DNA of 64,000 nucleotides from Sodiomyces alkalinus F11 (Eukaryota; Ascomycota; Sordariomycetes; Glomerellales; Plectosphaerellaceae): contig NW_021167095.1 of assembly GCF_003711515.1 (NCBI RefSeq), positions 1 through 64,000 on the forward strand. Direction: 5' to 3'. The notes under the pieces were generated by a model, which did not search any database, had not been told where the DNA came from, and was given only the letters and a program-made list of their open reading frames with translations. The translations under genes and the position numbers were made by a program. Below, piece by piece: positions 35,961-47,129 of the stretch (within the stretch, counting starts at the first letter, position 1; every line of letters starts with the position of its first letter).

Positions 35961-35989
35961 GGGCGAGTTAGTATTAATCTAAGTAAGAG

Positions 35990-38823
35990 TTAATAGTAAT
36001 AGGTTCATAAACGCTTTTATAGATACGGGTTATACGTATTGTACCGCTATAAATAAGAAGTTTACTCGAAAAATACGTTTACTATTAGTCGATAAGAAGA
36101 AACGACTACTAAAAGGCTTCTCGGATAAGACTAAACCGGCTAGTAGCGCCGGTATCGTAGTCTTTATACTAGATATATAAGAGTATACTAAGCGCGTTTT
36201 CGCGTATATAGTACTAGGTCTAGACTAGGATCTCTTCCTTAGGCTTTTATAAATAGAATATAATGATATAGTCCTTTACGCTAAGGAATACAGGCTCCGC
36301 TATAGAGTAGCCAATATCGATATCCGACACTAGAGCGAAGAAGAGCCGAAGGTAGTACGAGAAATCCGTACCATAGTACTAGTAATAGGATCTATATTCG
36401 TAAGATTATACCGATAACTATGGTAGTAAAGGGAGAAAAGATAGGAAAAGGGCTTATAGGCTATATCGTTAAAGAATATCGAAAAGGCTTTAAGTATAAA
36501 GGAACGGGTAAACCCGCGAGAATATATCCCTGAGAGTATAATATAAGAGCTCGGCGATTTATTTACGCCCTCGTACTTTATACGCCTACCCCTATACCGA
36601 CCTAGCGCCGCTATAAGGTCTATTTATAGAAAGATAGTAATAGTATTAAATAAGCCTTACCGTAGGGCTTACTCTATATTATATCGCGTAAAGAGCTCCT
36701 TATATTACAGAAAACGATAACGGATCTAATAGATAAACGATTTATTCGTGTAAATAGCTTAGCTACTGCTATACCTATACTCTTTATCAGGAAGCTAAGA
36801 GGCGGCCTCCGATTTTATTATAACTAACACGCCCTAAATATCATTACTAACCGAGATTGCTACCTATTTCCCCTAATTATAAAAATACTATATAACTTAG
36901 TTAAGGCGAAGTAGTTTAGTAAGTTAGACGTTATCGCTATTTTCTATAAAATACGGATAACGCCTAGGTATAAGTATAAGACTAGATTTTATACTCGGTT
37001 TAGACTATTCGAGTAGCCATTATACTTTTTTAGGTTAACTAGCACGCCTATAATATTCTAGTAATATATTAACTTATTGTGATAGGAGTTCCTTAACGAT
37101 TTTATCTTTCCGTATATAAATAATATACTAATCTACTTAGACGGATCTTATAAGGTTACGAGGAGAAAGTATAGCGAGTACTTAGTGCCCTTACAAATGC
37201 TAGACTAAACCGTATCCCGAAAAAGTACGAGTTTAGCGTTAAGACGGTTAAATACCTTGGGTTTATCGTTATAGCGGAGAAAGGTATATCTTACGACCCC
37301 GAGAAGCTTAAGGCTATTATAGAATAGGAAGCGTTAGTCTCTGTAACTAGAGTACGAAGTTTCCTAGGGTTCTCTAACTTTTATAGGATATTTATACACG
37401 ACTTCGTAGCTATCACCGCGCTATCTCTAACCCTAATAAAGAAGAACGCGCTATTCTACTAGGGCTCCCTTTAAGAAGTAGCCTTTAAGGAGCTAAAGCA
37501 GAGGTTCTAGAAAGAGCCTTACCTATAATAATAGTAACCCGGAAGGAAGACTTAGCTAGAAATAGATTATTTAGAGGTCGTGCTAGGTAGCGTATTCTTA
37601 TAGGAAAACGAATAAGGATATAGGTATATTATTATATACTACTCGTGTCGACTTAACTCTACTAAGTATAATTATCTAATATATAATAAGGAAATTCTAG
37701 TGATTATCGACTACTTATAAGTTTAGAAAGCTAAGCTAGTAAGTAACGGTTAGTTCTAGATTTACTCTAATTATAAGGCGCTTAAATCCTTTATAACTAA
37801 GAGGGCCTTAACCGAATACTAGAGTTACTAGGTACCGGAGCTCGCTTAGTATAACTTTATACTAGAATACCGGAGAGGGGCTAATAATATCGCGGCTAAT
37901 ACGCTCTTATATTAAGAGTAGGGTATACCCAAGGACTCTTTTAATATCCGAGAGTAGGGGAGGTATATTTAGATAATCCCTGATATAGCTATCTTCCCCC
38001 GGGTATACCTAGTAAGAGTAACGCTACCGGAGCTAACTATAATTTTTAAAGTAAACCCTAACCTATAACGATTATAGGATAAAGCTAAGGCTATTAATAA
38101 GGGTTATTACAGTACTGTTACTATAATAATAGCGGGAGAGCGGAGTTTCTCCCCCGAATTAAAGCTTGAAATATAGATCACGGAGTATAGAATCGACTAA
38201 TGATAGCTAATATTTTATAACCGTTTATAGGTACTAGGGGATAGCAAAGACGGAGTAAGTTACCTACTATAAGGCCGCCTTATATAAGTAATCTATGTCT
38301 TAGTAGTTAGCGGATACCTAGGCAGGGATAATACTATTACCCTAATCGCCTATTAGTTTGAAGCCCGGGATAAATTAAGATAGTAGAAGATTTATACGGA
38401 ATTATAATGTATGCCGATCTAGCTATATATATAGGGGTATAAAAAGAGGATTACTACGCCCGCTCCTTATACTAGAGTGAATCTTTTACTATATCGTGAT
38501 AGACTTTATAATAGACCTATTACCTACCCGCGAGGGTAAGTATAAATACCTATAGGTGATTACCGACCGACTTTTAAAATTAGTAATACTCGAAGCGATA
38601 AATACTATAAACATTAAAGCCTATATTAAACAGTTCTTACTATACTACTATAGGTTTTACGGAATACCGAAGTCTATTATTAGCGATAAGGGGTCGAACT
38701 AGACTAGCTGCTTTTAGCGATACTTATATAAACTTATAGATATTAAATAGCGACTAAGTACTATATACTACCCTTAAACGGATAGAGGTCCTAAACGTAT
38801 TAAGTAAGAAGTCTAAGCCTACC
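35990..38823 (+). pseudogene. Gypsy-B pol remnant, RT active site mutated, integrase truncated
   Basis: The protease shows NAFIDTGYTYCTAI at about 36,010-36,055, with the catalytic DTG kept. Compared with Gypsy-A, one base is missing near 36,610 (CCGCTAT against CCGACTAT), shifting the frame ahead of RT, and there is a short deletion near 37,153. The RT catalytic box at 37,112-37,126 reads YINN; both Asp of YIDD have become Asn through G to A changes. RNase H and integrase follow with the same order as Gypsy-A, including YYPQTDRGPK at about 38,770. The frame stops at about 38,823 and the chromodomain is missing. Confidence 0.87.
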
Positions 38824-38860
38824 TATAACCTTATATATTATCCTTCCTATAACTCACGTG

Positions 38861-38910
38861 GGGGGACCTACGTTTTACGCGCAAACGCCCTAAACCACCC
38901 GAAACCTATA
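38861..38910 (+). repeat. Inverted repeat, left copy (start of LINE copy 2)
   Basis: Fifty bases (GGGGGACCTACG...CGAAACCTATA) are present as the reverse complement at 52,406-52,455, with only RIP-type differences. From about 38,870 onward it is the LINE 5' UTR, since LINE copy 1 shows the same bases. Similarity may extend outward to about 38,842. Confidence 0.8.
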
Positions 38911-39049
38911 TTAATCGATAGTTCTTTTCAACCTCTATATGCCTATCTATAGCCCTGTATCGCGTAGGCGCTAATTTAGGCGTATTATGAGCGCGAAAAT
39001 GCTTAGAAATAGGCTTACAGCTACTCCGCGTACAGGGGAAAAGTCTAAC

Positions 39050-40800
39050 ATGGCCCGTGCGCCCACGTTGACAAAGCAGTAAGCCCAGCCGCGCAGAGCC
39101 GCACCCCCGACCTCCACCTAGCTCTAACGACATAAATAACAACCCACTAGCTATAACACTAGTCATAATAACGCCCCTAACACCTCTAACGCCCCTAACG
39201 GCCCTAACACCCCCCCTAACGCCCCTATAACTATAAAGAGCCTAGGGGAGGTAGATATAGGTAATACCTCTGAAAATACAGAGGATTTAACCCTCGCTAC
39301 GCCTCTAAATTCGAAAAGGCATCTTAGCCCTTCTACACCTACCCCTAGACGCTTTTCTAGGACCCGAATCGAATCCCCCTCGGACTCGGAAGCCGAAGGC
39401 GCTTTCGAAACGCCCTTTAGGGCCCCCCCTGCTTCTAGGCCCCCCTACAAAAAGACCGAGCCTTTTAGGCTCTAAATAGGCTAAAAAGGCGCCCGGAACA
39501 GCTAAAGCCCCTGGAAAAACCTCGGCTAAGCCCTAGGAGTCGACTAGTTCGGCTAGTAAGGCATAGGCTAAGTAAGTACTCTAACAGGCTTTTCAGCTGC
39601 TTTAACAGGCCTATACCCTCGACCCTGCCCCTAAGATTAAGGCCCTATCCGTAGGGCTTATATCTGCTATCGACAGAGTTCCAGAAGCGCCCTAGCCTCC
39701 TATACTCGAATAGAAGGTCGACGAACTAGCCTAGGTAGTTCGTAGGCTTATAGAATAGCCTAAACCCCTTTATGGCGAGGCTATAAAGGGGAAAAAAGGC
39801 CCTATAGCACTTTAGACACCTATAACCCAGGCCTAGACCCCCCTAGCACCCCTCCCTACAGACCCTAAAAAGGTCCCTAAGGTTATCCTCTAACCTACAG
39901 CAGGGGCAGCGATTCCTAGGGATAACTTCAACCCCCTCGCGCTTCGGAATAAGCTTAATAAGGCCCTAAAATTCCCCGTAGTTACGGCTATTAGCCGGTC
40001 GACTAACGAGAACCTTATTTTAACCCCGGGGCCGAAATACAGCGTTTAATAGCTCCTAGACTCGCAGAACCAGTGGTTTAAAGAGCTAAACCTCCCCCTC
40101 CAGCCCCCCTAGCCTATAGGCGACTAGTTTAAGCTTATTATTAANNNNNNNNNNTAGCTCCTAGACTCGCAGAACCAGTGGTTTAAAGAGCTAAACCTCC
40201 CCCTCCAGCCCCCCTAGCCTATAGGCGACTAGTTTAAGCTTATTATTAAACAGGTGCCTTCTAAAGCCTTTAGAAGTGGCGATACCCCTTTACCCGACCC
40301 CTCTAAGCCGCCGTAAAAGGCCCTTAACCGAAGCCTATAATAGGGCCTAAGTCTATAGAACCTAGCCAATGAAATAGGTACCTTTAACCCTATTAGGGTA
40401 GTAGGGAAGCCTTAGTGGCTAGGGGCTCTAAACGCGTTTAACGGTATAGTAGTTATTTCTATGCCCTCCACTAAAGAATAGAAGTACTGCCTAAAACAGG
40501 GGCTTTATATAGCCGGCTAGCGGCTAAAGGTCTATAAATATAGGCCTATAACCCCTAGAACCTAGTGTTCTAACTACTAGAAATTCGGGTATACCTAAGG
40601 GACCTATAAAGGCCTAGTTTCCTACCCTATCTATACCGTTAAAGGCTATAGGGAGGAATACCACTACTATAACGAGTATAAAGAATATAGAGACTACGAG
40701 TATAAGACCTATAAGTGCTATAACTATAAGGGAGATTACCCTCACTTTAGTAGGGACTACGAGGTCTTTCGAGCTATAAAACCCTAAATTCCATAAATAA
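39050..40800 (+). pseudogene. LINE copy 2 ORF1 (gag-like, CCHC knuckles)
   Basis: A possible start ATG (MARAPTLTKQ) lies near 39,050. The N-terminal half is rich in Asn, Pro, Ser and Thr. The C-terminal region has knuckle-like motifs at about 40,560-40,610 (CSNYQKFGYTQGTY) and 40,700-40,750 (KCYNYKGDYPHFSRDY), in which Tyr stands for former Cys or His. It is the nucleic-acid-binding ORF1 protein. The 95 bp repeat and 10 N at 40,050-40,249 break the frame artificially. It is homologous to LINE copy 1 ORF1. Confidence 0.78.
40050..40249. other. Small N gap flanked by an identical 95 bp duplication
   Basis: Positions 40,050-40,144 and 40,155-40,249 are the same 95 bp, separated by 10 N. LINE copy 1 has this segment once. 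This is most simply two overlapping contig ends joined without merging. Confidence 0.9.
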
Positions 40801-40839
40801 AGGGCCTTTCAGTTCGAAAGATATCCGGTGTATTTAATA

Positions 40840-43800
40840 TAACGTCGATAAATAGGCCCCGGCGTAAAAGGCTATCCTAGAATAGGCTTTAGAGGCTTCG
40901 GCTAATATAGTCCTTATTCAGAAACTAGCCTGTATCTCGATACTAAAAGGGTGGTTTATTCGGAACCACCCTGCTTTCTACACCGTTATGCCTATATCCT
41001 AAAAAACCCAGTTCTTCCCTATTAAGCCTAGGGTCCTTACTTCTATAAGAAAGGGCTTTAGTATCGATTCTTCACAACGCGATAACCTTCTAGACGATAT
41101 AGACGCGCAGATTATAGAGGTGTATTATCCATAGACCTTTTATATTCTACACGACTATAATCAGGTAGAATAGGACCCCGAAATAATAGGCCCAGGGCGG
41201 CCCCTTAGCCCTACCCCTTCTACCTCTTCCACTTCTTCTTCTTCTTCTTCTTTCCCCTCCTTTTTAGGCACTAGAAGCCGGCCCTGGACCGAGGTTTAAG
41301 TGCTATAGGGCCTATAGGTCTCTAACCCTACCCTTATTATAGGGGACCTTAATAGAAACTACTAATAGTGGAACGGAGCTACTACTAACTAAGCTTCTAT
41401 TAGGGCCTAGGCTCTAGTAGACTAGTTAGATAGCCTCGGAGCTATCTATTTAGTGGATTTTAAAGAAGTTAACCTAAAGGGGAGGATTTTTGTTAGGTCT
41501 AATCTTCGTTAAGAGTCGGCTAAAGACCTAGCCTTTTACACGCCCGGCTTTGATAGTCTCCGCTTCGATAATTAGAAATATATCGAAAATACTACCTTTT
41601 TATACCGCGCTATCCTCCTTTTAGCTACTATTTTAGGCTCTAAAGGTCCTATAAATAGGTCCCTCCCGCCGGCCTATAACTATAAGCTAGCAGATTAGGA
41701 CCTATTTTCTAGTACCCTAAAGAGCCTAGAACCTAGCCTTAACCAGGATAATTAATAGGTTATTAACGCCTCGGACTAGGACTCTTTAGGCCGCTGCCTT
41801 TCGGATACTATTACCCTAGCGCTTAGGGCTTTAGTGCCTAAGCTACGGGTAGTAGGGCGTTCGAAGCCGTGGTAGACTAAAGAGCTAAAGGCCCTGCGAA
41901 AATCAGTTAATAGGGCTTTTAGGGCGTTTCGAAAGGTAAAAAAGGGGGTATTAGCCTCCTAGGCGCCTTTAGAAGCCTCTTAGAAAGAAGCTCGAAACGC
42001 CTATTATCGGGCGGTTAAAATAGTAAAAAACGACTACTAAGAGGCCTTGCTAGAACACGCCGAAGGCCATGAAATCTTTAAGGCCTATAACTATACGAAA
42101 AGCGGCCTTAACGCGAAAGTCCTACCGATTTAAACACCTACGAAGCAGAAGGCCTACGCCTTCGAAGATAAATATAACGCCCTACTTTATATCCTTTTTC
42201 TAATATCTTCTTTATTCTTTTCTTCTTTTTCTTCTTCCGCCACCGACGCTCCTAAAGCCCCTGTATCTATAGGCCCTTTAAGGGGCCTAGGCGCCTCTTA
42301 CCCTTCGAACGTCTCTAAAGCCTAACTAGATCACGTAGTAAGGGCCTTAGAAGACCGTGGGAGTCGCCTAGCCTCTAGGCTGCCGAACTATAGCGCGCTA
42401 TATTCGGAGCTGCTAAGGGGAAAGCCCTAGGGCCTAATAGGATAAGTCTAGAACCGATCTAGTAGGCCTATAAGGTTATCCCCAGGTCCTTTTTATAAGC
42501 CTATTTAGCATAATTTATAGTAGGCTATTACCCTACCTACTAGAAAGAAGCCCTAGGGGTCGTTTTACCGAAGTCGGGAAAGAAGGACTATTCTAATCCT
42601 AAGTCTGACAGGATCATAGCCCTTCTAAACAACCTAGGTAAAGTCCTCGAAAGGGTTATAGCTGCTAGGCTTAGCTTTATGGCTAATACCCGCGACGACC
42701 TTTTACACCCTAGTTAAATAGGGGGAAGAAAACAATGCTCTGCTATCGATATAGTCCTTCTCCTCCTCCACTATATCGAAAAACAGCGTAAATCACGCCA
42801 AAGTCCTGTAATTTCTACACTGTTTTTAGATATTAAAGGAGCCTTCGATCACGTCACCCGTCCCCAGCTACTTAGGACCCTTTAGGAACTCTAACTACCC
42901 TCGAACCTAGTTAAATAGGTAGCCTCTTTTACAGAAAGGAGGCGAATCCAATTAGCCTTCGAGGGGTAGGTCTAGCAGCCTACCCCCTTAAATATAGTGG
43001 TTCTATAAGGCTCTCCGGTTTCTCCTATCCTTTTCCTAATTTATATTAGAAAGGTTATAACGGGACCGGATTTTCAGGGTCTTTAGTTATCCTATATTAA
43101 CGACTTTCAGGTATCTATAGCGTCTACGTCGACAAAGAAAAACCGTAAAACCCTAGAAAAAGCCGTAGCCTCCCTTTTCGACGCAGCAAATATTAACCAA
43201 GTCCTCTTCGACCCTGAAAGAAAAGAGCTTATTCACTTCTATCGAAGACGCTGTAAAGAAGATACTCCGGTCATTATAGGGGGGCACCTAGTTAAACCCG
43301 CGCTAGGTGCTATTAGGTCGCTAAGGGTCTAGTTTAATCCTAAGCTATCTTTTAAACCCTATATCGAAAAACGACTAAATTCGGCTTCAGGGGCCTTAAA
43401 CAGGCTATATAGGTTAGCTAGCTGGTAGAGGGGCCTTTCCTTCAAGGCTTTACGGCAGCTATACATAGCCTCTATAGCCTCTTTAGCTGATTTTGGCTCG
43501 TAGCTTTAGTAGGACCCTAAATCACTGAAAGAACACCTTATACATCGCCTAGAACGATTATAGTACGTGGCCCTAGTCAGGGCCTTAGGTGCTTTTAGGG
43601 GGCCCCTTTACGGCCTCTAGAACTCGAAGCAGTAGTCCCCCTAGCGGCGGTTCGGTTAACTAGGTCTAATAGGCTTTATGCCTTTAGAACCTTAAACTTC
43701 CTACCGAACCACCCTATTAGACGCTAGCTGCTACTAAGCGAAAACCACGAAGGCCTTAACCGGCTATAGAACCTTTTATCTAGTATTTAGCTATTTAGGC

Positions 43801-44960
43801 AAGGCCTAGAAATAGCGGCTTTAATAGGTTAGTCTTAGGATATCGAGGGCCCTTCGGCTAAGTAAGAGGCCCCCTAGGCTTCGGAACCCTTAGCGGATCT
43901 AAGGCCCTTTTTCCCTAAAGACCGGCCTATTATAGCCACTAACCCTGGCCCTGGCCCTGGCCCCGATACCCTCGATCAGAAAACAGCACACCTCGAAGCC
44001 CTTGCTGAAATATAATAAGGCCTAGGGGAATAGGCTGCTATTTCCTATACCGACGGCTCCCTAGGCCACCCTACTAGGCCCCCTAGAGGACCCTTATAGG
44101 CTATAGCCGCTATTATATAGTGGACTAACACCGGAAGGCCCTATAAAGCTATAGGCTTTAACCTAGGGGCCGCTGCCGAAGTCGCGGACGCTGAATTATA
44201 CGCTATTCTTCAGGCCCTTTCCGCTGCCCTAGAGTAGTCGCCGAGGCCCCTAAAGTGCTATATTTTTAGTGACTTCTAGGCAGCTATTTAGAAGCTTTAG
44301 CACACCTTATAGTAGGCTATAGAAGCTAAAGACCTTGTCTCACGCCTTAAATAACTAGGCATATTAGTTTCTGTGTGGTGGTGCCCCTCCTGTATAGGGA
44401 TGGAAGGGAATGAACTAGCGGATAAGGTAGCTAAAGGGGCGTCAAACCCCGAAAAAGCTACTAAATCCGTTAGCTTAGTTACCCTTAGCCTTAAAAACGC
44501 CGGGTAAATAAAGCCCTTATTTAAGACTGGAAAACCCTATAGAATCACGAAGAGGAGGAGGAGAAAAGAGGTAAATCGGTTCGATCAGGCCGCCTATATA
44601 GGCGACTAGTCCGCGATAACCTCCGTTTCTCCCGAAAACCACTACTAATATAAGGCCCTAAGTGGGTAAAATCGGCTTTTATATAGTTAAAAACAGGCTT
44701 CGGATATCTGAAAACCCACTAAAAAGGGGCCTAAAACTGCGCTAACGACCGCTATTTCTATCCCGGCTCCCCTATACAGGATACAGCACACCTTATTCTT
44801 TTATACCCTTTTTATAAAAACGAACGAAGAGCCCTGCGGGAAGCCCTAGCAGGCCTACGGCTATCCCTACCGCTATTATTCGGTACTAAAAGAGGAATAC
44901 ATGCCTTATAGGCCTATGTTTTACCTACTAAAATAGCTTCGGCGGAGTAGTACAGGAGGT
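40840..44960 (+). pseudogene. LINE copy 2 ORF2 (endonuclease, RT, RNase H)
   Basis: The endonuclease has GDLNRNY at about 41,343 (copy 1 keeps GDFNRNH) and SAKDLAFYTPG (copy 1 SVIDLVF), so both catalytic areas are altered. RT has FLDIKGAFDHV at 42,822 onward, GSPVSPILF near 43,010, and the catalytic box YIND at 43,093-43,104 (Asp to Asn). RNase H has YTDGSLGHP at about 44,048, DAELYAIL, and WWCPSCIGMEGNELADKVA near 44,370-44,430. ORF2 would nick target DNA and copy LINE RNA. Several frameshifts are needed to follow the protein. The C-terminal part after RNase H reads to about 44,960. Confidence 0.88.
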
Positions 44961-45080
44961 AAACCTCGGATTCTGCTATCTAGTTATTTTGCTTTGGTTT
45001 TTTACCTATTAGGTCTATTACGCAGATTATTACGGAGGATTTCCTTTGTTTATTACTACTACTACGCTATTTTACTATAC

Positions 45081-45295
45081 TGTGAATGACTGGTTATAGG
45101 TCGTGGCACTAAGTAAGGTCGTAATAATAGATTATCTAGAACTAAGGAAGGAAGAAGGAAAAAGAAGAAAAGTCTGCAGCGCTGGGCTAGCTATAAGGTA
45201 GCGATAACTTAGCGATATAGGTCCGTTAACTAAGCGGGTAGTTAGGAAGATCCGGAGTATAGCCGGATCCTTTATATCGGGGTTAACCCGTAATA
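45081..45295 (-). repeat. Gypsy-C 3' LTR
   Basis: Plus-strand start TGTGAATGAC, end CCCGTAATA (CA to TA). It has a GATCCGGAGTATAGCCGGATC palindrome near the end. Confidence 0.93.
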
Positions 45296-45839
45296 CTATC
45301 CCCCCCCTCTTTTTCCGGGGGTTACGTGACCGCGCGTTATTATTATAGTTTAGCTCCCCCTTACGTCGTGGTGATAAAGGAATAATCGTATCCCTTTATC
45401 TTACCTCGCCCTTACCTCGATATTAAAGAAATCTTAGGTAGCCTACTAACCTTTATTTATATATCCGAAATAGTAATATAGGCTACCCTCGCGTAGATAC
45501 TATCCGTAGATATATCGGCCCTATTTTCCTTATAGGCCCTCTTTTCCTTTATTCCCCTCCCTACCTTTAATAATAATAATAATAGCAATAGCGGTTATAT
45601 ATATACTCGTTCTTCCTTATAATAACGATTCCTCTACTATCCTCTATCCTTAGATAATAATAGTAATACTCGGTTAGTTTAAGAGTTCCCCGTCTAAGGT
45701 AAGCCGTTTCTCGCTCGCGATCTTTTGATTAGGAACCCTTCGCTACCTTATATTATTTTTATAGATAGCGCTAGCCCCGGCGATAATAAGAGTAATAATA
45801 GTAGTAAGCGTGCCGCCGACGACGATATAGGTATAACGC
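45296..45839. other. Gypsy-C spacer between 3' LTR and antisense ORF
   Basis: A C-rich run (CCCCCCCC) lies just inside the LTR; on the minus strand it is a purine tract and is a good candidate polypurine tract. Short AAT runs near 45,570-45,590. No coding frame that I trust. Confidence 0.45.
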
Positions 45840-47030
45840 TCTTACGTCTTAAGGCGATACTAACCGTATAATAGTTCGCGTTATCGCCTTTACCGTCGCC
45901 TAAGAAGAAGACATCGGCGGGTAGTCGGCCTCCTAAGCACCCTTTTAGTAGCGTTTATACTAAGCTATACCTCCTTTACACGCGCGACGTCGCTAATAGG
46001 AAGTATAAGCGCCTTTATCGTAGCTAGACTAGTCGGGGGAAGAAATACTACGTACACTCTACGAAGATATACCGGTATACTCCTCTCCTAGCGTACCTTA
46101 AAGGCTACGCGTAAAGGTTATTCGAGACGGTTACCCTTATTAACGACGATAATAAGAACGCCCTTATAAGACTTCCTCCCTTTAAGGGGTCGTGATAGTA
46201 TCGCTAACTCTTTTTCTAGGAGTAGGAACCGTATCTTAACGCCTATATAGCGTTCTAGGATACCCTTATAGCTAAGGAAGCGATAATAGCGACGTTACCT
46301 ATAGCTATATATCCCGCGGAGGCTCCTAGTATAGTAATCGCGTTAGCCCCTTCTCCTCCCTAAGAGGTCTAAGAAGCGGTAGTACCGTAGTTAGCCTTAC
46401 TGCCTTTTTCTAAGGTTATTAATAAGGTGGCTAAACTAGCCTCGCTTCCTCTAATAACGGAGGTCGCTAACGAGGTGGTTATATTAGTCTTTTCTCTTCC
46501 CTTAGAGGTTATAGAAAAGATAGCGTCCGGATTAAACGTATCGCCTTTAAAGGAGGTCGCTATTAGGGCGGAATAGCTAGCCTTATCTCCTCCTTACGAG
46601 GTTATAAGTAAGGTAGTAGTTTTAGGCCTAATCCCTCCTAATATTATAGTGGAAAAGAACGCCCGTCCTATGACTCCTACTTCTTTATCGGGGTTAATAT
46701 TATCGGATAAAGATTTTAGACGCCTTAGTCTTATAAAGCTAAGGGAGTATACTCGGCTATTTAGGGAGATACTTATACTTAGTCGCGCTAATATTATAAT
46801 CTCCGAACTCTAATAATACGCGGAGTATAGCCGGGCTTTTACGCTTACGGGTATAATTATCGCTAACGCGGTTATAATCCCCGATAATAGCGATAATAAA
46901 AACGATAATGAGGTTAAGGAGATAGACTTTAACCTATAATAGGGTAATAAGGGTAAGATTTTTACGGAGGTTAATAATCCCGAGGATAGCGATTTTAAGG
47001 CTAAGGATATCGATCTACGCTCGCGTTAAG
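45840..47030 (+). pseudogene. Antisense ORF of Gypsy-C with ~24-residue tandem repeats
   Basis: Plus-strand frame of nearly 400 codons with few RIP stops, convergent with the Gypsy-C pol, which ends at about 47,130. The N-terminal segment (45,905-46,090) is basic and Tyr-rich in places where Cys is likely (VYTKLYLLYTRD, KKYYVHSTKIYRY). The middle (about 46,310-46,650) has about five to six degenerate repeats of 23-25 residues with the theme PLxEVxxKVAxL (for example SLPLITEVANEV and SPPYEVISKVV). The C-terminal part is charged and helical, then acidic (DNSDNKNDNEVKEIDF). I do not recognise it. It shares position and orientation with three other antisense ORFs in the window. Confidence 0.62.
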
Positions 47031-47129
47031 CGTGGCTAGGGCGCGGGGCTTATCCGGTCTAAACTAAATCCGACTCTTACTCCTTTCTAATTATCGCGAT
47101 ACGATTATTTATATATCGGTTCCTATATC

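Larger units (their letters stand above)
34558..38823 (+). mobile_element. Gypsy-B: LTR, gag, protease, RT, RNase H, partial integrase
   Basis: The 5' LTR (34,558-34,761) is followed by gag and pol on the plus strand. It is cut in the integrase at about 38,823, just before the sequence leading into LINE copy 2. It inserted into Copia-3 RT. No 3' LTR was found. It belongs to the same family as Gypsy-A from about 36,480 on, and its LTR matches 5,907-6,109. Confidence 0.87.
38861..45080 (+). mobile_element. LINE copy 2 (Tad1-like), main part
   Basis: This is a plus-strand LINE with 5' UTR (38,861 to about 39,045), ORF1, ORF2 and a 3' UTR. At 45,081 Gypsy-C interrupts the 3' UTR; the remaining UTR and A-rich tail are at 52,306-52,405, confirmed by alignment with LINE copy 1. 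An assembly artefact (duplicated 95 bp around 10 N) lies in ORF1. The element follows the truncated integrase of Gypsy-B. Confidence 0.88.

Noticed and set aside
38906..39166. 86-codon minus-strand ORF
   Set aside because: It lies over the LINE copy 2 5' UTR and ORF1 start on the other strand and matches no protein pattern.
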